64,000 bases of DNA, taken from Thunnus maccoyii (Eukaryota > Chordata > Actinopteri > Scombriformes > Scombridae). Of the stretch, positions 13,855 through 26,075 are shown piece by piece; the stretch's first letter is position 1; each line of letters begins with the position of its first letter. Both the position numbers and the translations under genes were made by a program. The stretch is taken from contig NC_056535.1 of assembly GCF_910596095.1 (NCBI RefSeq), positions 29,697,505-29,761,504 of the forward strand, written 5' to 3'. The notes under the pieces are model-generated. The model worked only from the letters and a program-made list of their open reading frames with translations, was not told the origin of the DNA and searched no databases.

Positions 13855-16774
13855 ACACACACACACACATGCAGGACACTACTAATACAACCCTGCCACA
13901 CTGACAAACACTTGATGTTGTCTAATCACATTACATTGCTAAAAGTATGTGGACACCTGAATGTTACAGCCATATGTGATATTTGAAGATGTCATTCGAA
14001 AACCACCGGCATTAATCTGCTGCTGTAACAGCCTCGACTCCTCTGGGAAGACTTTAACCAGGTTTTGGAACCTGCAGGGATTTGATCCCATTCAGCCACA
14101 AGAGCATTAGTGAAGTCCAACACTGATGTTAGGCGATAAGACTTGGGTCACACTCAAGCTCCACACAGCATTCCTTTGTTACGACAAAGCTCAAAGCACA
14201 CTGCATGTATTGTCTGAAATATTATTGTTTACCATAGCAATAAGTTTTCTCTTCGGAAGAGGCCCAAACGAAGTCCTCTAAGTTCCAGACGAAAAGTATA
14301 CAAAACTATGTGGACAAGGGTGTCCACATAAACAGAGACAACAAAATGATTTTTGTCTCTGTCTCTCTGCAGAGATCCTCACTCTGAAGGAAGTCTTCCA
14401 AATAGCCAGTGATGGTAAGTAAACACTGCTACTCAGCGCTGCAATTCATTTTCAGTATCAATGTATTTATTATTTTTATCAAAGGACAAATAACAACAAG
14501 AGTCCAGAGACACAAGGAGTCATCTTCCAGTTGGCCGCTCTTTAGTCCCAACTGTCCTTAACTACCTCGCTATGTTAATATTGCTTCTCAACTGCTGGGT
14601 AGAGTTACGTTTTTAGTACAATGATTGTCTTCCGTCCATCTCAGGTATCAGAAGTAAATGTATGAATCTCACAACAGGACTTGAGGCTTCAGTGCACATA
14701 TTCAAATAACATCCATCTAATGTCTCTTTGCAGCTCAGGCGTCAGGAGTCATTTAAAGTAAAACGAGATATTTAAACAAAGTAGCATCTTGTCTTAATGT
14801 CTAATGAGGATTTTCAGGGCAGTTGATGCAATTTTTTTCAGACTAAACAATTTAGTCCTTTGGGATAGTGACTGTATCAGATTAGGCAATAGTCCAAAAT
14901 TCGTGCCATGTGAGACATGTTGTGGACTGTTGGTCAGGACGAAAGAAGACATTTTGGATTGCAAACGAGTAATCAATTAATCAGCACATTAATCAATAAT
15001 TAGAATAATTGCTTGTTGCAGCCCAACTTCAATATCTTGCTCATCTGTTGAGGTTTGTACAGCTATAGGAAAGTTGTCGTTCTTTCTCAGCTGTGATTGG
15101 AGCATAAAGGTGAAAGGGGCGGGGCATAGGGTTAGTCAGTTTCAGTCCAATAAAACAACAAATCTTCAAATCCTCACATGGGAAGTGGTTTGGACCTATA
15201 AAAGTTATAATTTATGTTCATAATTTGCTTAAAACAATTAATGGATTATTAAAATTGCACCTAATAATGTTTATACGTAATTATGCAAATATGCAAACAC
15301 ACAGGATGTGTTTCTGATGTTTTGAGACCGTCGACCGAAACGTTTCAGTGGAGTTTTAATCTCAGAGGCAGCAGCAGTGAGTTTATTCAGTGTTTGTGGA
15401 CGACATCTGTCCTGATCTGAGTGAAGATGAGAAGTGGATTTGCTGTATAGTCACTATCTCTAACACAGACTCTGTCACAGTTGAGTTGCAGCAACACAAA
15501 GTTAAGTAACAGTTCGTCTAAAAGAACGAGATGTGCAGATCTCTCTGCATGTCGGTTTGGCTCCAGATTGTTGGCACATTTAGAGGAAATCACTTTTCTC
15601 CCAAAAGACTCATGATGATATTTAGTTACTCTTAAAGTCCATTTTCACCTTGTTTTTCTTGGTTACTGGTATTTCGTTTTTTATCTTTTAAATTACTGCT
15701 TTATTTTTCTATCTTTTCCTGTGTTATTATGTAACATTACCAAAAATTGTTGCCTTCCTGTTTGGCTGTTTCTGCCTGCAGATCATGACACGGCCATTAA
15801 CAGATACAGCCGCCTGTCCAAGAAGAGGGACAACGACAAGGTGACCAGAAACGCATAATTCAGTACTTCATAATTCAGTACTAATTTTATAATAAAGTTC
15901 TAGGAAATGTTTTATTTTACAGGACTATAATTTCTAAATTATGTCCTTGATACTAATTACAGGGAAGATAAAGAGCTCTGAGACAGTTTAGTTTAGTTAG
16001 TGTGTTGAGTTTAGAAGCAGTTGTTGATTTCTAGAGGAATTACATTTAATTATTAGAAAATGTATTCTCCATATATGTTGAATTGTATGCTTGCCTGTTG
16101 ACGTTTTTTACTTTTTGCATCTGCAGCTGACCTGTAAAAGGGTACAAACAATTAATTGGAATTAATTAGTTGATTGTACCAATTGAACATGGCTGCCATC
16201 TTTTCTATAATTACAGTGTTCTTCCCAGCAAACTTCCTTTGAAATTGTTTGGAAAATATGGACCCTTTAAAATAACATCTTATCATCCAGTGTTGAACTT
16301 GCAGAGGGTTAAAACTCACTGGAGATACTGGAGATTATCCATAACAGTGTGAACCATCGGTCAGCTGATTGTTGGGCGTTAATGCAGCTGCGATTTGGGA
16401 CTATTTTCAAATCTCTGCACTCTATCTGCAGCTAGTTTCAAATCTTTTTTTTATGTGCAGAAATAACCTAAAACCAACAGCTGCTTGTCAGGAAGGAAAT
16501 CATTTCCCTAATGGCTTGATTTAGAAAATATTCAGCAGTAGCTATGTACCAACATATAAAAACTTGATATATGTCAGTAGTTATTGTGATACTTACTGAA
16601 ATACCAGTAAACTCTGGTGTGTTGCAGATGCGGGCGGAGGCGGTGGAGGACGTCTACACCTCCCGCAAGAAACAGCACCAGACCATGATGCACTACTTCT
16701 GCTCACTGAACACACTACAGTACAAGAAGAAGACTGCTCTGCTGGAGCCGCTGCTGGGCTACATGCAGGCCCAG

Positions 16775-16832
<58 letters not shown>

Positions 16833-18152
16833 CCTGCACACTAGAGGAATTTCAGTCAGACCATACGACCTTCAAAACCCAACAGACCGGCCTAATGACC
16901 TAAATCATGAGGTCTCAAACGCACCTTTATACAGTTGCCTTTGAGCCCCCTTCATTTTTAATATAATGATATAAATGTTATAATTTTTATAGAGCTGCTA
17001 CAATTAGTCGATTAATTGATTAGTCGGACAAAAGAACATCAATCCACAAACTATTTTGATAATGGAGGAATCTAAAGCCAATCATGCTCTGGTTCCAGCT
17101 TCTCAAATTTGACGATTTACAAATGTGACAGTAAATTAAACCTCCTGTTTAAATCACAGGATTTCTTTGCAGAATCTGTTGTCTCCAAAATCAAGTCAAG
17201 ACAACCCTGATGACATCACTATGACATCATCAGGGGTAATTTTTTTTTAAAGCTCCCTCAGAGCCACAGAAGACAAAATAAAACATTTTCACAGCTGAGT
17301 AGCACTAACCGCGACTAGTAAAATCCACCTGTAAAGTCTTTAAAATTTTAACAGACAGAATTGTGAAGCAGGCAGTGAACGTCAGATTGAAACCTTTTGA
17401 ATCTGAGTTTTTCTGGTTTAGAGTTGAGAAAGTAACAGACACAAACCTGCCGATGTTCTTTATCTGTGTGTTTTATGCAGATCAGTTTTTTTAAGCTGGG
17501 ATCAGAAAATCTCACCCAGCAGTGGGAGGACTTCCTGGGAACCATAGGAACCAGCGTCCAGAAGTAAGAACCTGCACACACTCACGCATGTTAATCATTT
17601 TTACTCAGAAATTTCAGCAAAGTTAATGAGGTTTGGTGGTGGTGCGCTGTGGAACCTCCAGGAGCCAAAGAAAGATTTGATGATAAATTTATGTGATATG
17701 AAAATGAATCAAGAAGAAATCCTTGTAAGTAATTGTAAAATAAAGCTACTAGCAGTGATGAACAACTTAACCTCACATTGACAAAAATTTCCCTGAGCAC
17801 TGATGGAAGATCAGATGGGTGTATTTCCTTCAAGCTGCTGCACTTAAACATGTGATAGAGAAGAAGACGTTTCCCTCAAGTTAAATTTGCAACTGAAAGA
17901 GGAAGAGTTCACACCTCAGATGATGAAGCACCTGCCTGCCGCTCAGAGGTTCTGGAGCATGAATGTATCTGCTCAGGGTGTCTGCAATTCCTTGAAAAGT
18001 CTTAAAATGTCTGAGGTTACATTACCGACAGTAGACTCAAGGTCTCATGTTTTTATGTACTTTAAGTCAGTTTATAAAACTTATAAACCCACTTAAAGTA
18101 AAGATTTTGTAGTTTTGAAGAAATCGGAAATGGAAGCATGAAGAGACTGAAC

Positions 18153-18194
<42 letters not shown>

Positions 18195-21100
18195 AGTGTG
18201 CGTCGGGAAATGGAGGAGGAGGTCGGGCAGATGCAGCAGACCATCCAGCAGATGGAGATGTCATGTGACCCGCTGTATGCACCATGTGACCCTGACCCCG
18301 CCCACTCACCTGTCTGCCGCAACCTGACCAGGAAGCAGGGCTACCTGCACATTCGCAAGTAAGACACACACACACACACACACACACACACATTTAAGAC
18401 TTTTATTTAATGTTCACAATAAAGCGCCTTTGTGTAGAATTGTTATGTAATCATACCACCACTGAAATGATTCTGATGTCATAAGTTTTGTTTTTCTACT
18501 ACTACTATTACTACTACTACTATTACTACTACTACAACTATCATCTGTCATAATGTCTTTTTACCACTGGGGGGTGCCAAAGATACAACATGTAGGGGCT
18601 TTAGAGGATAAATCCAATTTATTACAGTTGGGATTGTATTTTGTAGTTTTGTGCATCATTTCTATTAGTAATAATAACATTGTACTTGTCTGATTGTTTG
18701 ATTGTTCGTGTGTCTTCACTCGTCAGACTCCTTAGTGATATCAAAGTGTTCCCAGATCTCAGCAATTAACTTGGTGAATGCAGTGTTATTACTGATAGAA
18801 ACGATGGACAAAACTGTAATACTGTAAATAATCCCCTTTTATTTAGTATGAGTGTTTCCTCCACACTGTGCAGCTCTACCAGCTGTGTCTTAGTAAGTTT
18901 TATGTCATTTTTCAAGACTTTAAGCTGTTCTTATGTCTGTCTGTCTGTCTCTCAGTAAGACGGGCCTGGTGTCGTCATCCTGGGAACGTCAGTACTTCTT
19001 CACTCAGGGAGGCAACCTGATGCAGCAGGGCCGGGGCGAGGTGGCGGGTGGGCTGGTCACAGACCTTGACAACTCCTCCGTCATGGCGGTGGACAGTGAC
19101 GACCGCCGCTTCTGCTTCCAGGTCACTTCCTTCGACGGCAAGAAGTGAGAGGGGAAAACTATAACTATTTTCAAATGCTGGTGATTTATAGTAGAGTATC
19201 AACTCTGCTTCTAAAACTCATTTGAGTTTGGAGATTGAACTCAGTCCTGTTTTCTCATTTTGTGTTCTGTCAGAGTTGTGACGCTACAGGCAGAGAGCAG
19301 GAAGGACTGCGAGGAGGTAAGATGTTTTTTTTTTTTGTTTGTCATGTTACCTGTTCTGTTGTTGCCTCACCGCGTCTCTCTGCTTCTTCCTCCACCAGTG
19401 GATCTCCACCATCAACAACATCTCCAAGAGGATCTACCTGAGTGAGAACGCAGAGGTCTGTGTCTCACCTTTCTCATTAAATTAATTCCATAAGTCATAG
19501 TGGGAATTTTTGGCAGCTATTTTTAGGTGTAGTCTAGCCTCGTTCGAGACCTCTGAATCACCATCCGCACCTCTGATTTGTCCAGTGATCCTGCTTGGTG
19601 TTGTACCCGTTGATGACTGTTGCCTCCAGTCAGAGAAAACACTCACCGCCACATTTATGAGGAGGTCACATGACCTGGCACTACCACATCCACCACTACC
19701 ATTAGCCACCAAAACTATTAACTACAACAACATGACTAGCTGATCCTGACACTGTGCAGGAGAACTGATCTAATTAGCGCTGCTAGGACCGCTAACAGTG
19801 GTTAATGTGTGTATAACTGTCATGGAAGAGAGTCTCTCGTTTTCTTTCAGCTATGGCCGTCCTAAATACATTTACAAAATAACTTGTAAATCTGGTCAAA
19901 TATTTGCTTAAATTCAGGTGCAAGGTTTGTCACAAACATGATGTCAATTTACAAAATGAGTTTACATTCCCACTTCCATCATAGACAGGAAATTACAAGA
20001 CACAATGTCTTTGTTGCTAGGAAACATAAAATGGATAGCAGCTTTTTTTTAACATATTTTTGGACATTTTTTGCCTTTTATTAGAGTGTTGACAGTAGAG
20101 CTGACAGGAAATGAGCAGAGAGAGAAAGAGACAGGGAACAACATGCAACATTAGCAGCAGATTAATGCCTTTGGTTTTGGACAATAATCGACATATTGAC
20201 ACCAATTGGTTGATGCTGATAGCGCTGTCTTCCTATTGGCAGGAGCTGGCAGCCAGAGTGAACCAATCAGCTATCGAAGCTGTGACGCCATCGCCGTCCT
20301 TCCAACAGAGACACGAGAGCATGAGACCCAGCAGGTAGGACTGTGTGTGTATGTGTGTGTGTGTATCTGGCTAACATGACTACACAGCTGGAAGGAGTCA
20401 TTGACAACCTCATAATCTATCAGTTGAGTCAGACCTCCATCAGTAAGATCATACATATCTGTCCCTCTCTCTCTCTATTCCAGTAAGGGGCGTGCGGGCC
20501 GAGCGAGCAGTATAAGCTCTGTGGGCTCCGAGCCGTCGCCTGCCCTTTCCGTGCTCTCATTGGATGCGCTGGTTGCCCCGGATACACCCATCCAGTTTGA
20601 CATAATCTCCCCCGTCAGCGAGGAGAACTCAGGACAGAACAAGACGGCAGCACAGTCCGGCAGGTACGTGTGTGTGTGTGTGTGTGTGTGTGTTGAGCTC
20701 TGGTGCAATCCCAGTTAAGCCATCATAGTTCTATTTCTGCTCTTAGTCTCAGAGTTTTCAAAATATTAAAGGGTCAGTTCACTCAAATTATAAATTTTCT
20801 TTTTTTTGCCCTTAGTGGTATCTGTGGAGATGTTTTATGTTTTATATGCTGAGGTTTTGAGATATTGGTCTCTGAGATTTGGTGCTCAAAATCTTTACAT
20901 TTTACATTTACTATTTATATATAAAAATATACATTTAAAACTTAAACAACAGCAACATTTCTCTCCAGAAACCATGTCCTTGTAACTCTACTGGAGACAC
21001 TTTTCATAAGAACTATTTTCTTATCAAACATGTAGCCCTGATGAAAGCTGCTGACACAGACCAATCAAGTTATTTGTGATCAATATTGGCAGCTGATCGA

Positions 21101-21320
21101 TCAAAGTATCCATAATTTTTGCAAGTCTGAGGGCAGGAGAGTTTCAGTCTTTATGTGAAGGAGAAAGCTTCTGTCCTGTCTAGTTAATGTAGCAGCCGAT
21201 GTTTGTTTTTAGTTTTTTAATATTTTACTTTGCTTTTTCAAAATTGAACATTTACATGTAAAACAGCAACACACACAAAAGTTATATATATATGTATTTA
21301 AAACAAAAAAAACACTGATG

Positions 21321-21419
<99 letters not shown>

Positions 21420-21822
21420 AGAAGGAGTAATCCATTCGGAGAGTCAGGAGACAGCACATCAGAAGACAACGAAGGTACCGTCTGTTTGTCTCGTCTTGTT
21501 TTCCTCATGTTATTAATACTTTATTCAGTATTATTATTAAAATAACAATTTGCATGAAACAGTGTTTTCCCTCCATTAGCAATTCCACACTTGAAAACAT
21601 ACTTTGACAAATACTTTTTCTGTGTCCGCTGTCCAGACTCGATCCTCCACCAGCTCTTCATCGTTCGCTTCCTGGGCTCCATGGAGGTCAGGACTACCGA
21701 GTCAGCGGACGTCATCTCTGAGACCATGAGGCAGATCCTGGCAGCCAGAGCCATCCACAACATCTTCAGGATGACGGAGTCTCACCTGCTGGTCACCTGC
21801 GACTGCCTCAAGTACGAACCAT

Positions 21823-21895
<73 letters not shown>

Positions 21896-23332
21896 CTATC
21901 TTTGTGAGGATCTTGATCATTTTGGCAGCATATTTTGTCTGTTGATACTAATGATTTGCTTTTTGTTTTCAGGCTCATTGATCCTCAGACACAAGTCACT
22001 CGACTCAGGGTAGGACGACCTCTGTCTCTCTGGTTAAATGGTTTAAGTCTCATAAAGGTTTCTGATCTGATCGTTTATGCTCCAATCATCTCTTTCATCT
22101 CTCTCCTGCTGTAGTTTCCTCTCTCCAGCGTGGTTCAGTGCTCGTCCCATCAGGACAACAAGAGGCTGTTTGGTTTTGTTCTGCACTCGGTGAGCGGGCG
22201 GTCCGACAGCCGAGCCGTCTGCTACATCTTCGAGTCCAACAACGATGGAGAGAAGGTTGTCTTGTCTGCTCATCTATTTGTCTAGCTGTCTACTCCTCTG
22301 TTTTATCTTTTATCCATCTAACTCGTCCATCTTCTTCACGTGTTTCAGATCTGTGACAGTATCGGACTAGCCAAGCAGATAGCCTTCCACTCTGAGATGG
22401 TGAGACTGATCTGAAGCTTCTTACTGTAATGCTGGAGCTAATGCTAATGCTAACTCCCTCGCATTTTTGTGATGATGTTGTTGAGGTTAATTATTTTTGT
22501 TGACTTATTGTCGTTTTTGTCGTGTAGGACCGTAAAGCAGTGGAGAAGAGGAAGGAGCAGGACAAGGCCAAAGAGAAACAGCAGGAGGAACTCAGCAAGC
22601 AGAAACAGATAGAGAAGGTGACCTTTAACCTTTAATCCTAACCCCACACTTTACACACACTTAAACATAGTTGTTTACTTAACTAACAGATACATTAGGT
22701 GACCTTTTAACCCCTGATTCAGTCTGTTTTAGTCACATAAAACAGATTTAGGGCCTGTTTTTGATGCAGGTTTTGCAGATGATGCATCATCCTCAACCTG
22801 CATTTCTTGATGTGTCCTGATGTCACATTTAAGGCTGCAACAAATTAGTAAATAATCTATAATTTTATAATTCATCTGATTCGTTATTTCAACTGTAAGA
22901 AATTAAAAACAATCACAATCATGTCTTTAAAATTGCTCATTGTGTCTGAACAACAATCAAAACCTCCCCTTAAAGAGGCCGAAACAAGCAAATATTGATA
23001 AACAAAACTATTAATTGATTACAAAATTCATTATTAATTTTCTGTTGTGCCATAAATCAAATAAATTAATAAAGAATACATAAAAACCTACAGGGACACA
23101 TTTAACATAATTTGTTTCTTTTTGTCAGAGCTTTGATATTTAATTTCAGTTTTCTATTTTTCCTCGTTTTGACTCGCAGGATCTAGAGGAGCAGAGCCGT
23201 TTGATCGCCGCCTCGAGTCGTCCTGCTAACCCTCCAGCCTCTGACGGACAGTTCCTAGTGCTCAGTAACAGCCAATCAGAGGACAGCGATGCTGGGGAGG
23301 AAGGGAAGAAGAAGGGCGAGTCTGAAGCCTAA
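8880..23332 (+). CDS. appl1: APPL1, Rab5 effector (BAR-PH-PTB adaptor)
   Basis: Coding exons: 8880-8933, 12028-12126, 12287-12346, 13388-13459, 13698-13785, 14373-14414, 15782-15840, 16628-16774, 17481-17563, 18197-18358, 18956-19144, 19274-19316, 19399-19455, 20243-20334, 20484-20663, 21422-21474, 21637-21811, 21973-22009, 22115-22255, 22349-22399, 22528-22617 and 23180-23332 (TAA). They sum to 2127 nt, or 708 aa; human APPL1 is 709. The protein begins MPGIEKLPIEETLEDSPQ. It has a BAR domain (about 1-270), PH (about 278-382, from RKQGYLHIRN to the W of EEWISTINN), a linker with VAPDTPIQFDIISP, PTB (about 494-628, from SILHQLFIVRFLGSME) and a charged coiled tail ending ESEA. APPL1 dimerises on early endosomes, binds Rab5-GTP through BAR-PH, and links adiponectin, insulin and other receptors to Akt and AMPK signalling (family knowledge). 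No disruption is seen. Donors after exons 13 (GTCTGT) and 19 (GTTGTC) are weak. Confidence 0.97.
8994..9125. repeat. 44-bp tandem repeat, three copies, appl1 intron 1
   Basis: Copies start at 8994, 9038 and 9082. Each begins GAGGCTAACTG or AAGGCTAACTG, carries AGGATCAGTGTTCATCGA or a variant, and ends AAACAGC or AAATAG. It lies 60 bp after the first appl1 donor. Confidence 0.85.
9550..9871. mobile_element. Partial hAT-like non-autonomous element (3' half)
   Basis: This is near-identical in sequence order to 56890-57256, sharing AGCTCCACCTCCAGCAGCTA, AATCTAATGATGTCATATAT and TCAGTCAGAGGGACCAAACC. It ends CTTCCTCCAGCACTG, the terminal inverted repeat of that family. The 5' half is absent. Confidence 0.75.
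10323..11780. mobile_element. Foldback MITE split by a LINE insertion
   Basis: The left end reads TTAAAGGATAGGTT..TTCAAGTCTGTCTTA, matching the reverse complement of the terminal repeat of the intact relative at 42590-43035. The right part (11380-11760) shares AAGTGGATATCTGCCACA, TTTCCTCAGACAGTGTTTC, AACTTTGGCACTAAA and CTTCAGATAAA with that relative. The LINE at about 10408-11373 separates the two parts. The right boundary is uncertain. Confidence 0.6.
10408..11373 (+). pseudogene. Non-LTR retrotransposon (L2-type LINE) 3' fragment
   Basis: Conceptual translation shows late reverse-transcriptase blocks in shifting frames: GVSQGSVVGPILFAIYMLPL, then NNFLQLDTDKTEVFII, then FDQHIKSLTRTCFFQFRNID and ISSQLDYCNFLFTCLSKSS. 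The YADD catalytic block is destroyed, and frameshifts and stops separate the pieces. The 3' end has GTGAAGCACTTTGTGA and GAAAGGTGCTATACTAAATA followed by an A/T-rich tail, the usual end of fish L2-like LINEs. It is 5' truncated, inactive, and lies in appl1 intron 1. Confidence 0.8.
12349..12860. repeat. Degenerate tandem motif array, appl1 intron 3
   Basis: Phrases such as ACCAGCCACCGACCCTTTGA, ACATTAACCACAACCTTTAT and AGCCACAACATTATAACACT recur at roughly 20-25-bp spacing at 12349-12510 and 12755-12860. The phasing is weak, and unrelated sequence interrupts it at about 12530-12750. Confidence 0.4.
13793..13870. repeat. (CA)n after appl1 exon 5 donor
   Basis: About 38 CA units with one interruption at 13849, starting 7 bp after the donor dinucleotide at 13786. 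Confidence 0.95.
13935..14332. mobile_element. Tc1-family non-autonomous remnant
   Basis: The left end ATTGCTAAAAGTATGTGGAC and the right end ACAAGGGTGTCCACATAAAC are near inverted copies, carrying the AAAGTATGTGGACACC terminus typical of a widespread fish Tc1 family. The interior keeps GGGATTTGATCCCATTCAGC and GTCACACTCAAGCTCCACAC from that family but lacks a transposase frame. It lies in appl1 intron 5. Confidence 0.7.
16777..16831. repeat. (CA)n abutting appl1 exon 8 donor
   Basis: About 27 CA units. The tract includes the donor itself: the exon ends CCCAG at 16774 and the intron reads GTACACACAC. Confidence 0.95.
18154..18192. repeat. (TG)n at appl1 exon 10 acceptor
   Basis: About 19 TG units run straight into the acceptor TACAG at 18192-18196. 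No polypyrimidine tract lies between the repeat and the AG. Confidence 0.95.
18364..18392. repeat. (CA)n after appl1 exon 10 donor
   Basis: About 14 CA units beginning 5 bp after the donor GT at 18359, so exon 10 is flanked by TG and CA tracts on its two sides. Confidence 0.95.
18493..18541. repeat. (ACT)n microsatellite
   Basis: An imperfect ACT/ATT triplet run in appl1 intron 10. Confidence 0.85.
20048..20165 (-). mobile_element. SINE 3' body fragment (reverse)
   Basis: TTTTTGGACATTTTTTGCCT followed by GACAGGAAATGAGCAGAGAG and ACAACATGCAAC is the reverse complement of the body and tail of a common fish tRNA-derived SINE. The tRNA head is missing. Confidence 0.6.
20342..20365. repeat. Short (TG)n after appl1 exon 14 donor
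   Basis: TG run with one ATG break, 7 bp after the donor at 20335. Confidence 0.9.
20668..20693. repeat. (TG)n after appl1 exon 15 donor
   Basis: Thirteen TG units starting at donor position +5 (GTACGTGTG). Confidence 0.95.
20766..21060. repeat. Dispersed percomorph repeat, appl1 intron 15
   Basis: AAAGGGTCAGTTCACTCAAA, AGTGGTATCTGTGGAGATGT and AGAAACCATGTCCTTGTAAC in that order match a short interspersed element that I recognise from many percomorph introns. Boundaries are approximate. Confidence 0.5.
21325..21419. repeat. (GT)n, 95 bp, at appl1 exon 16 acceptor
   Basis: About 47 uninterrupted GT units end directly at the acceptor TCAG (exon starts 21422). This is the longest dinucleotide array in the window. 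Confidence 0.97.
21825..21891. repeat. (TG)n after appl1 exon 17 donor
   Basis: About 33 TG units beginning 13 bp after the donor at 21812. Confidence 0.95.
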
Positions 23333-26075
23333 CGACACGCAGAGGATGCATGTTTTCCCACCCAGGCAAGTCCCAGCTGGTACTGTTAAAGCAACAGCTC
23401 AGGAATCAGAGGAGGGGAAGCACCACCCGCCCACCCGGGCTGCTTGGAGCTGAAAAACATGTGTTCCCCTGCTGCTGGACTCTTAAAAAAAAAAAAAAAA
23501 CGGAGGATAAACAAAACGCAGCCTCGCTATAAGAGGAGGAGGAGGAGGAGGAGGGTAGGCATGGAAACGTGTCGTCATGGACTCGTGTTTTACTCTGTGT
23601 GTAAAAACGCTGCTTTTTATACTGGCTATATCCAGAAACTGACGCAAATATAGATTAACCTGCAAGTTTTTTTTTTTTTGTTTTATTTTATAAAAAGAGC
23701 TAACAGCAATTACAGAGGATATAAAGCAAAACATCATGTGAGGAGTAATGAACCAGGATCTGAAGGAGACACGTAAGAAGACACAGAAATCAGATTCAGA
23801 CGGTGTCACATCCCCTCTCTTATGTTCTTTCATTGGTCCAAGAATTTAGGGTCAGCCACTAAGCCCCGCCTCCCGCTGCCGATGCTCAAGGTCACTTGAG
23901 GGCAGGAGGCGACGGTTTCTCTCTGACCACTACGAGATCTTGAAGGGCAACATGACACCTCAGCTGTTTTCTCTATCAGTGTTGTTGTTAAAACGTGTGA
24001 GATATGATGTCGTAACACAAAAAGAGAAGAAAGGGAGATTTTAAAATCCTTCCTGTTATGATGTGTTCATCAGCTGATCATTTTTAAAGCATCTTACAGT
24101 ATTTCAGATTTTTTTTTTTCTTTCCTTTCTCCTCACCAGTCATTGGTTTAAAATCAACCAGCTGAATCATCATCACAGTGAACATCATGACTTTTAGTGT
24201 ATGAGTGGAAAAGTCTTGCATCGCCACGTCACAACAGCAGCATCATGTTTGTTGTGATTTAACCGACTCAAGCAAGTCTTAAATATCTCAAGAGAAACCA
24301 CATTCAGATCTGAAACATCATCCAGTCAGCATTGATTTGGTGACTTGCAGGTCAAAAGACTGTCTAGCTGTCTGGGGTAAAAATTTGGCCGAATTTGGTT
24401 GAGAAAATAAAGTTTTTCAGACGTTTAGTTGCCAAAATGACTCATACTAGCAGCAGGATGTTATTTATCAGCTCCTTGTGATGAGATCTGATAACTCTAC
24501 GGTTAAATTTAGGCACAAAAGCTGCTTGGTTAAGGTTAAGAAACCATTTCAGTGACCATATTTCAACATGTAGTTATGAACTGCTTCACAGTGAGATGCA
24601 GTCATAAAAATGCTGTTGAAACAACAAGCAAAAATAACTTTTCCACTAAATTCAGCCCAGTTTTTACCAGAATTCTTGACTCATTGACCAGGAAATCATT
24701 AAATCAGCGCTACCTGAGTACGTTATGCCTCAGAAACACAGATATTTGGCAGAAATTACTGCAAAAACTAGTATTGAAAACTTAAAAAATATTGACGAGC
24801 ACCAGATGTTTCTATTATCATGGCAGTTATGAATGAAACACTGCAAACTCAGGAGGTCAGTATGGGTCAAATTCTGCTCATCTGGGGTCAAAGGTCAGCT
24901 CTATTTTAGCCACAGTGCAAATAATTTGGCCCCAACTCCTCTTTAATCTAACAAGAACATGAACCCGACTGTAAAATGACGTCTTCAATGACCTCCAGTG
25001 CCAACATTAACTCGTTTCACAGTTCCTCTTATTCCATATTTCTGTATTTGTTGAGGTAATTCTAGAAAAACATAAAATATCTTGCGTTCTAAATCACGTC
25101 ATGCCGTTTGTACGCAGTGTGTTATTAGCATGTTGTCAGGACCAGCGCCAACATGGCTGCCACAGAGAAATGTGACGGTCAAAGAAAACACAGCAGCAGA
25201 CCAAGACGGAGTGAAAATGTGATTTTAAAAAAAATTTTTTTTTTTGAAGGCTTTTACTCTAAAATGAGATGTCTGCAACTTTGGCTTCTGCCTCTTAGAA
25301 AACGAATAGTTGCATGAAAGTAATGCTCATTAACCAGAATCTCATACAGCTCAGCTCTGCTCCAACAGTTTGAAGATTTTAGGCCTCAAAAGGAAGCCAA
25401 AGATGCTTCGCTTGCATTTCTTTGTCCATTTTAGCTTTGTTGAAACGCTGGTCTGATGTTGTGAAAAGTCAGAAATTGACAATCTCCTCACGTTTACCGT
25501 TAAATAATAAGTTTCATAAAAAAAAAAAAAAGGAAGCTGTTCACATTTTCCGCCAAATGCCAGCACATCAGAGTGTTCCTCTTCTTCTTTTTACACATAT
25601 TTATCTCTTGGTCATTGTTTGGGGCCTTTTTATGTTTTTCACAGTTTTTATCCATTAATCTGCCTTTATCCAGAGTGATTATCTGTAGAAAAACAACAGA
25701 ATAAGCTTCAGTTCCAAGATTTTAGACATTTAAATGTAGGGATGACAAAATATCAGAGGTCAAAGCCTCCTAACAACAGACAAAACCTCTTCAGTTGGCT
25801 GTCGGGGAATCAGCGCGGTGAAGGCATTTCTCGGTATCTAAATCAGAAATTACTGAAGATGATTTTATTTTTCTGTCGTTTTGTTTTGGGAGGATGTTTT
25901 TTCTTGCTGTAACCCGGTGAAGGACTCGTGTTGATGGAGCTGCACTTTACTGACGCAGAAAAGCACGACAGGATTGATAATGTTGAACTGTAAATATGTT
26001 TAAGTGATTGATGTTCCAGTGTCATAAATAATAATAATAATAAAAAAAAAGGCTTTTCGGTGATAAATAAAGCAC
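23333..26075 (+). other. appl1 3' UTR (inferred)
   Basis: After the stop at 23330-23332 there is no further exon. The first convincing polyadenylation signal, GATAAATAAAG, has AATAAA at 26066-26071, which gives a UTR of about 2.7 kb. It includes a (GGA)n run near 23533-23554 and several A or T homopolymers. Mammalian APPL1 also has a long 3' UTR. Confidence 0.55.
26066..26071 (+). terminator. Candidate appl1 polyadenylation signal AATAAA
   Basis: Canonical hexamer in GATAAATAAAGCAC, followed 20-50 bp later by a GT-rich stretch (TCTGCTGGTGTTGTCAGA) suitable as a downstream element. Confidence 0.5.

Noticed and set aside
13581..13907. Open frames of CVCVCV or THTHTH over dinucleotide arrays here and at 16593, 18067, 21209, 21318 and 36902
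   Set aside because: They are translations of CA/TG microsatellites, not genes.
18938..18955. (CTGT)n before appl1 exon 11 as a repeat of interest
   Set aside because: It is a pyrimidine-rich acceptor tract of ordinary kind.
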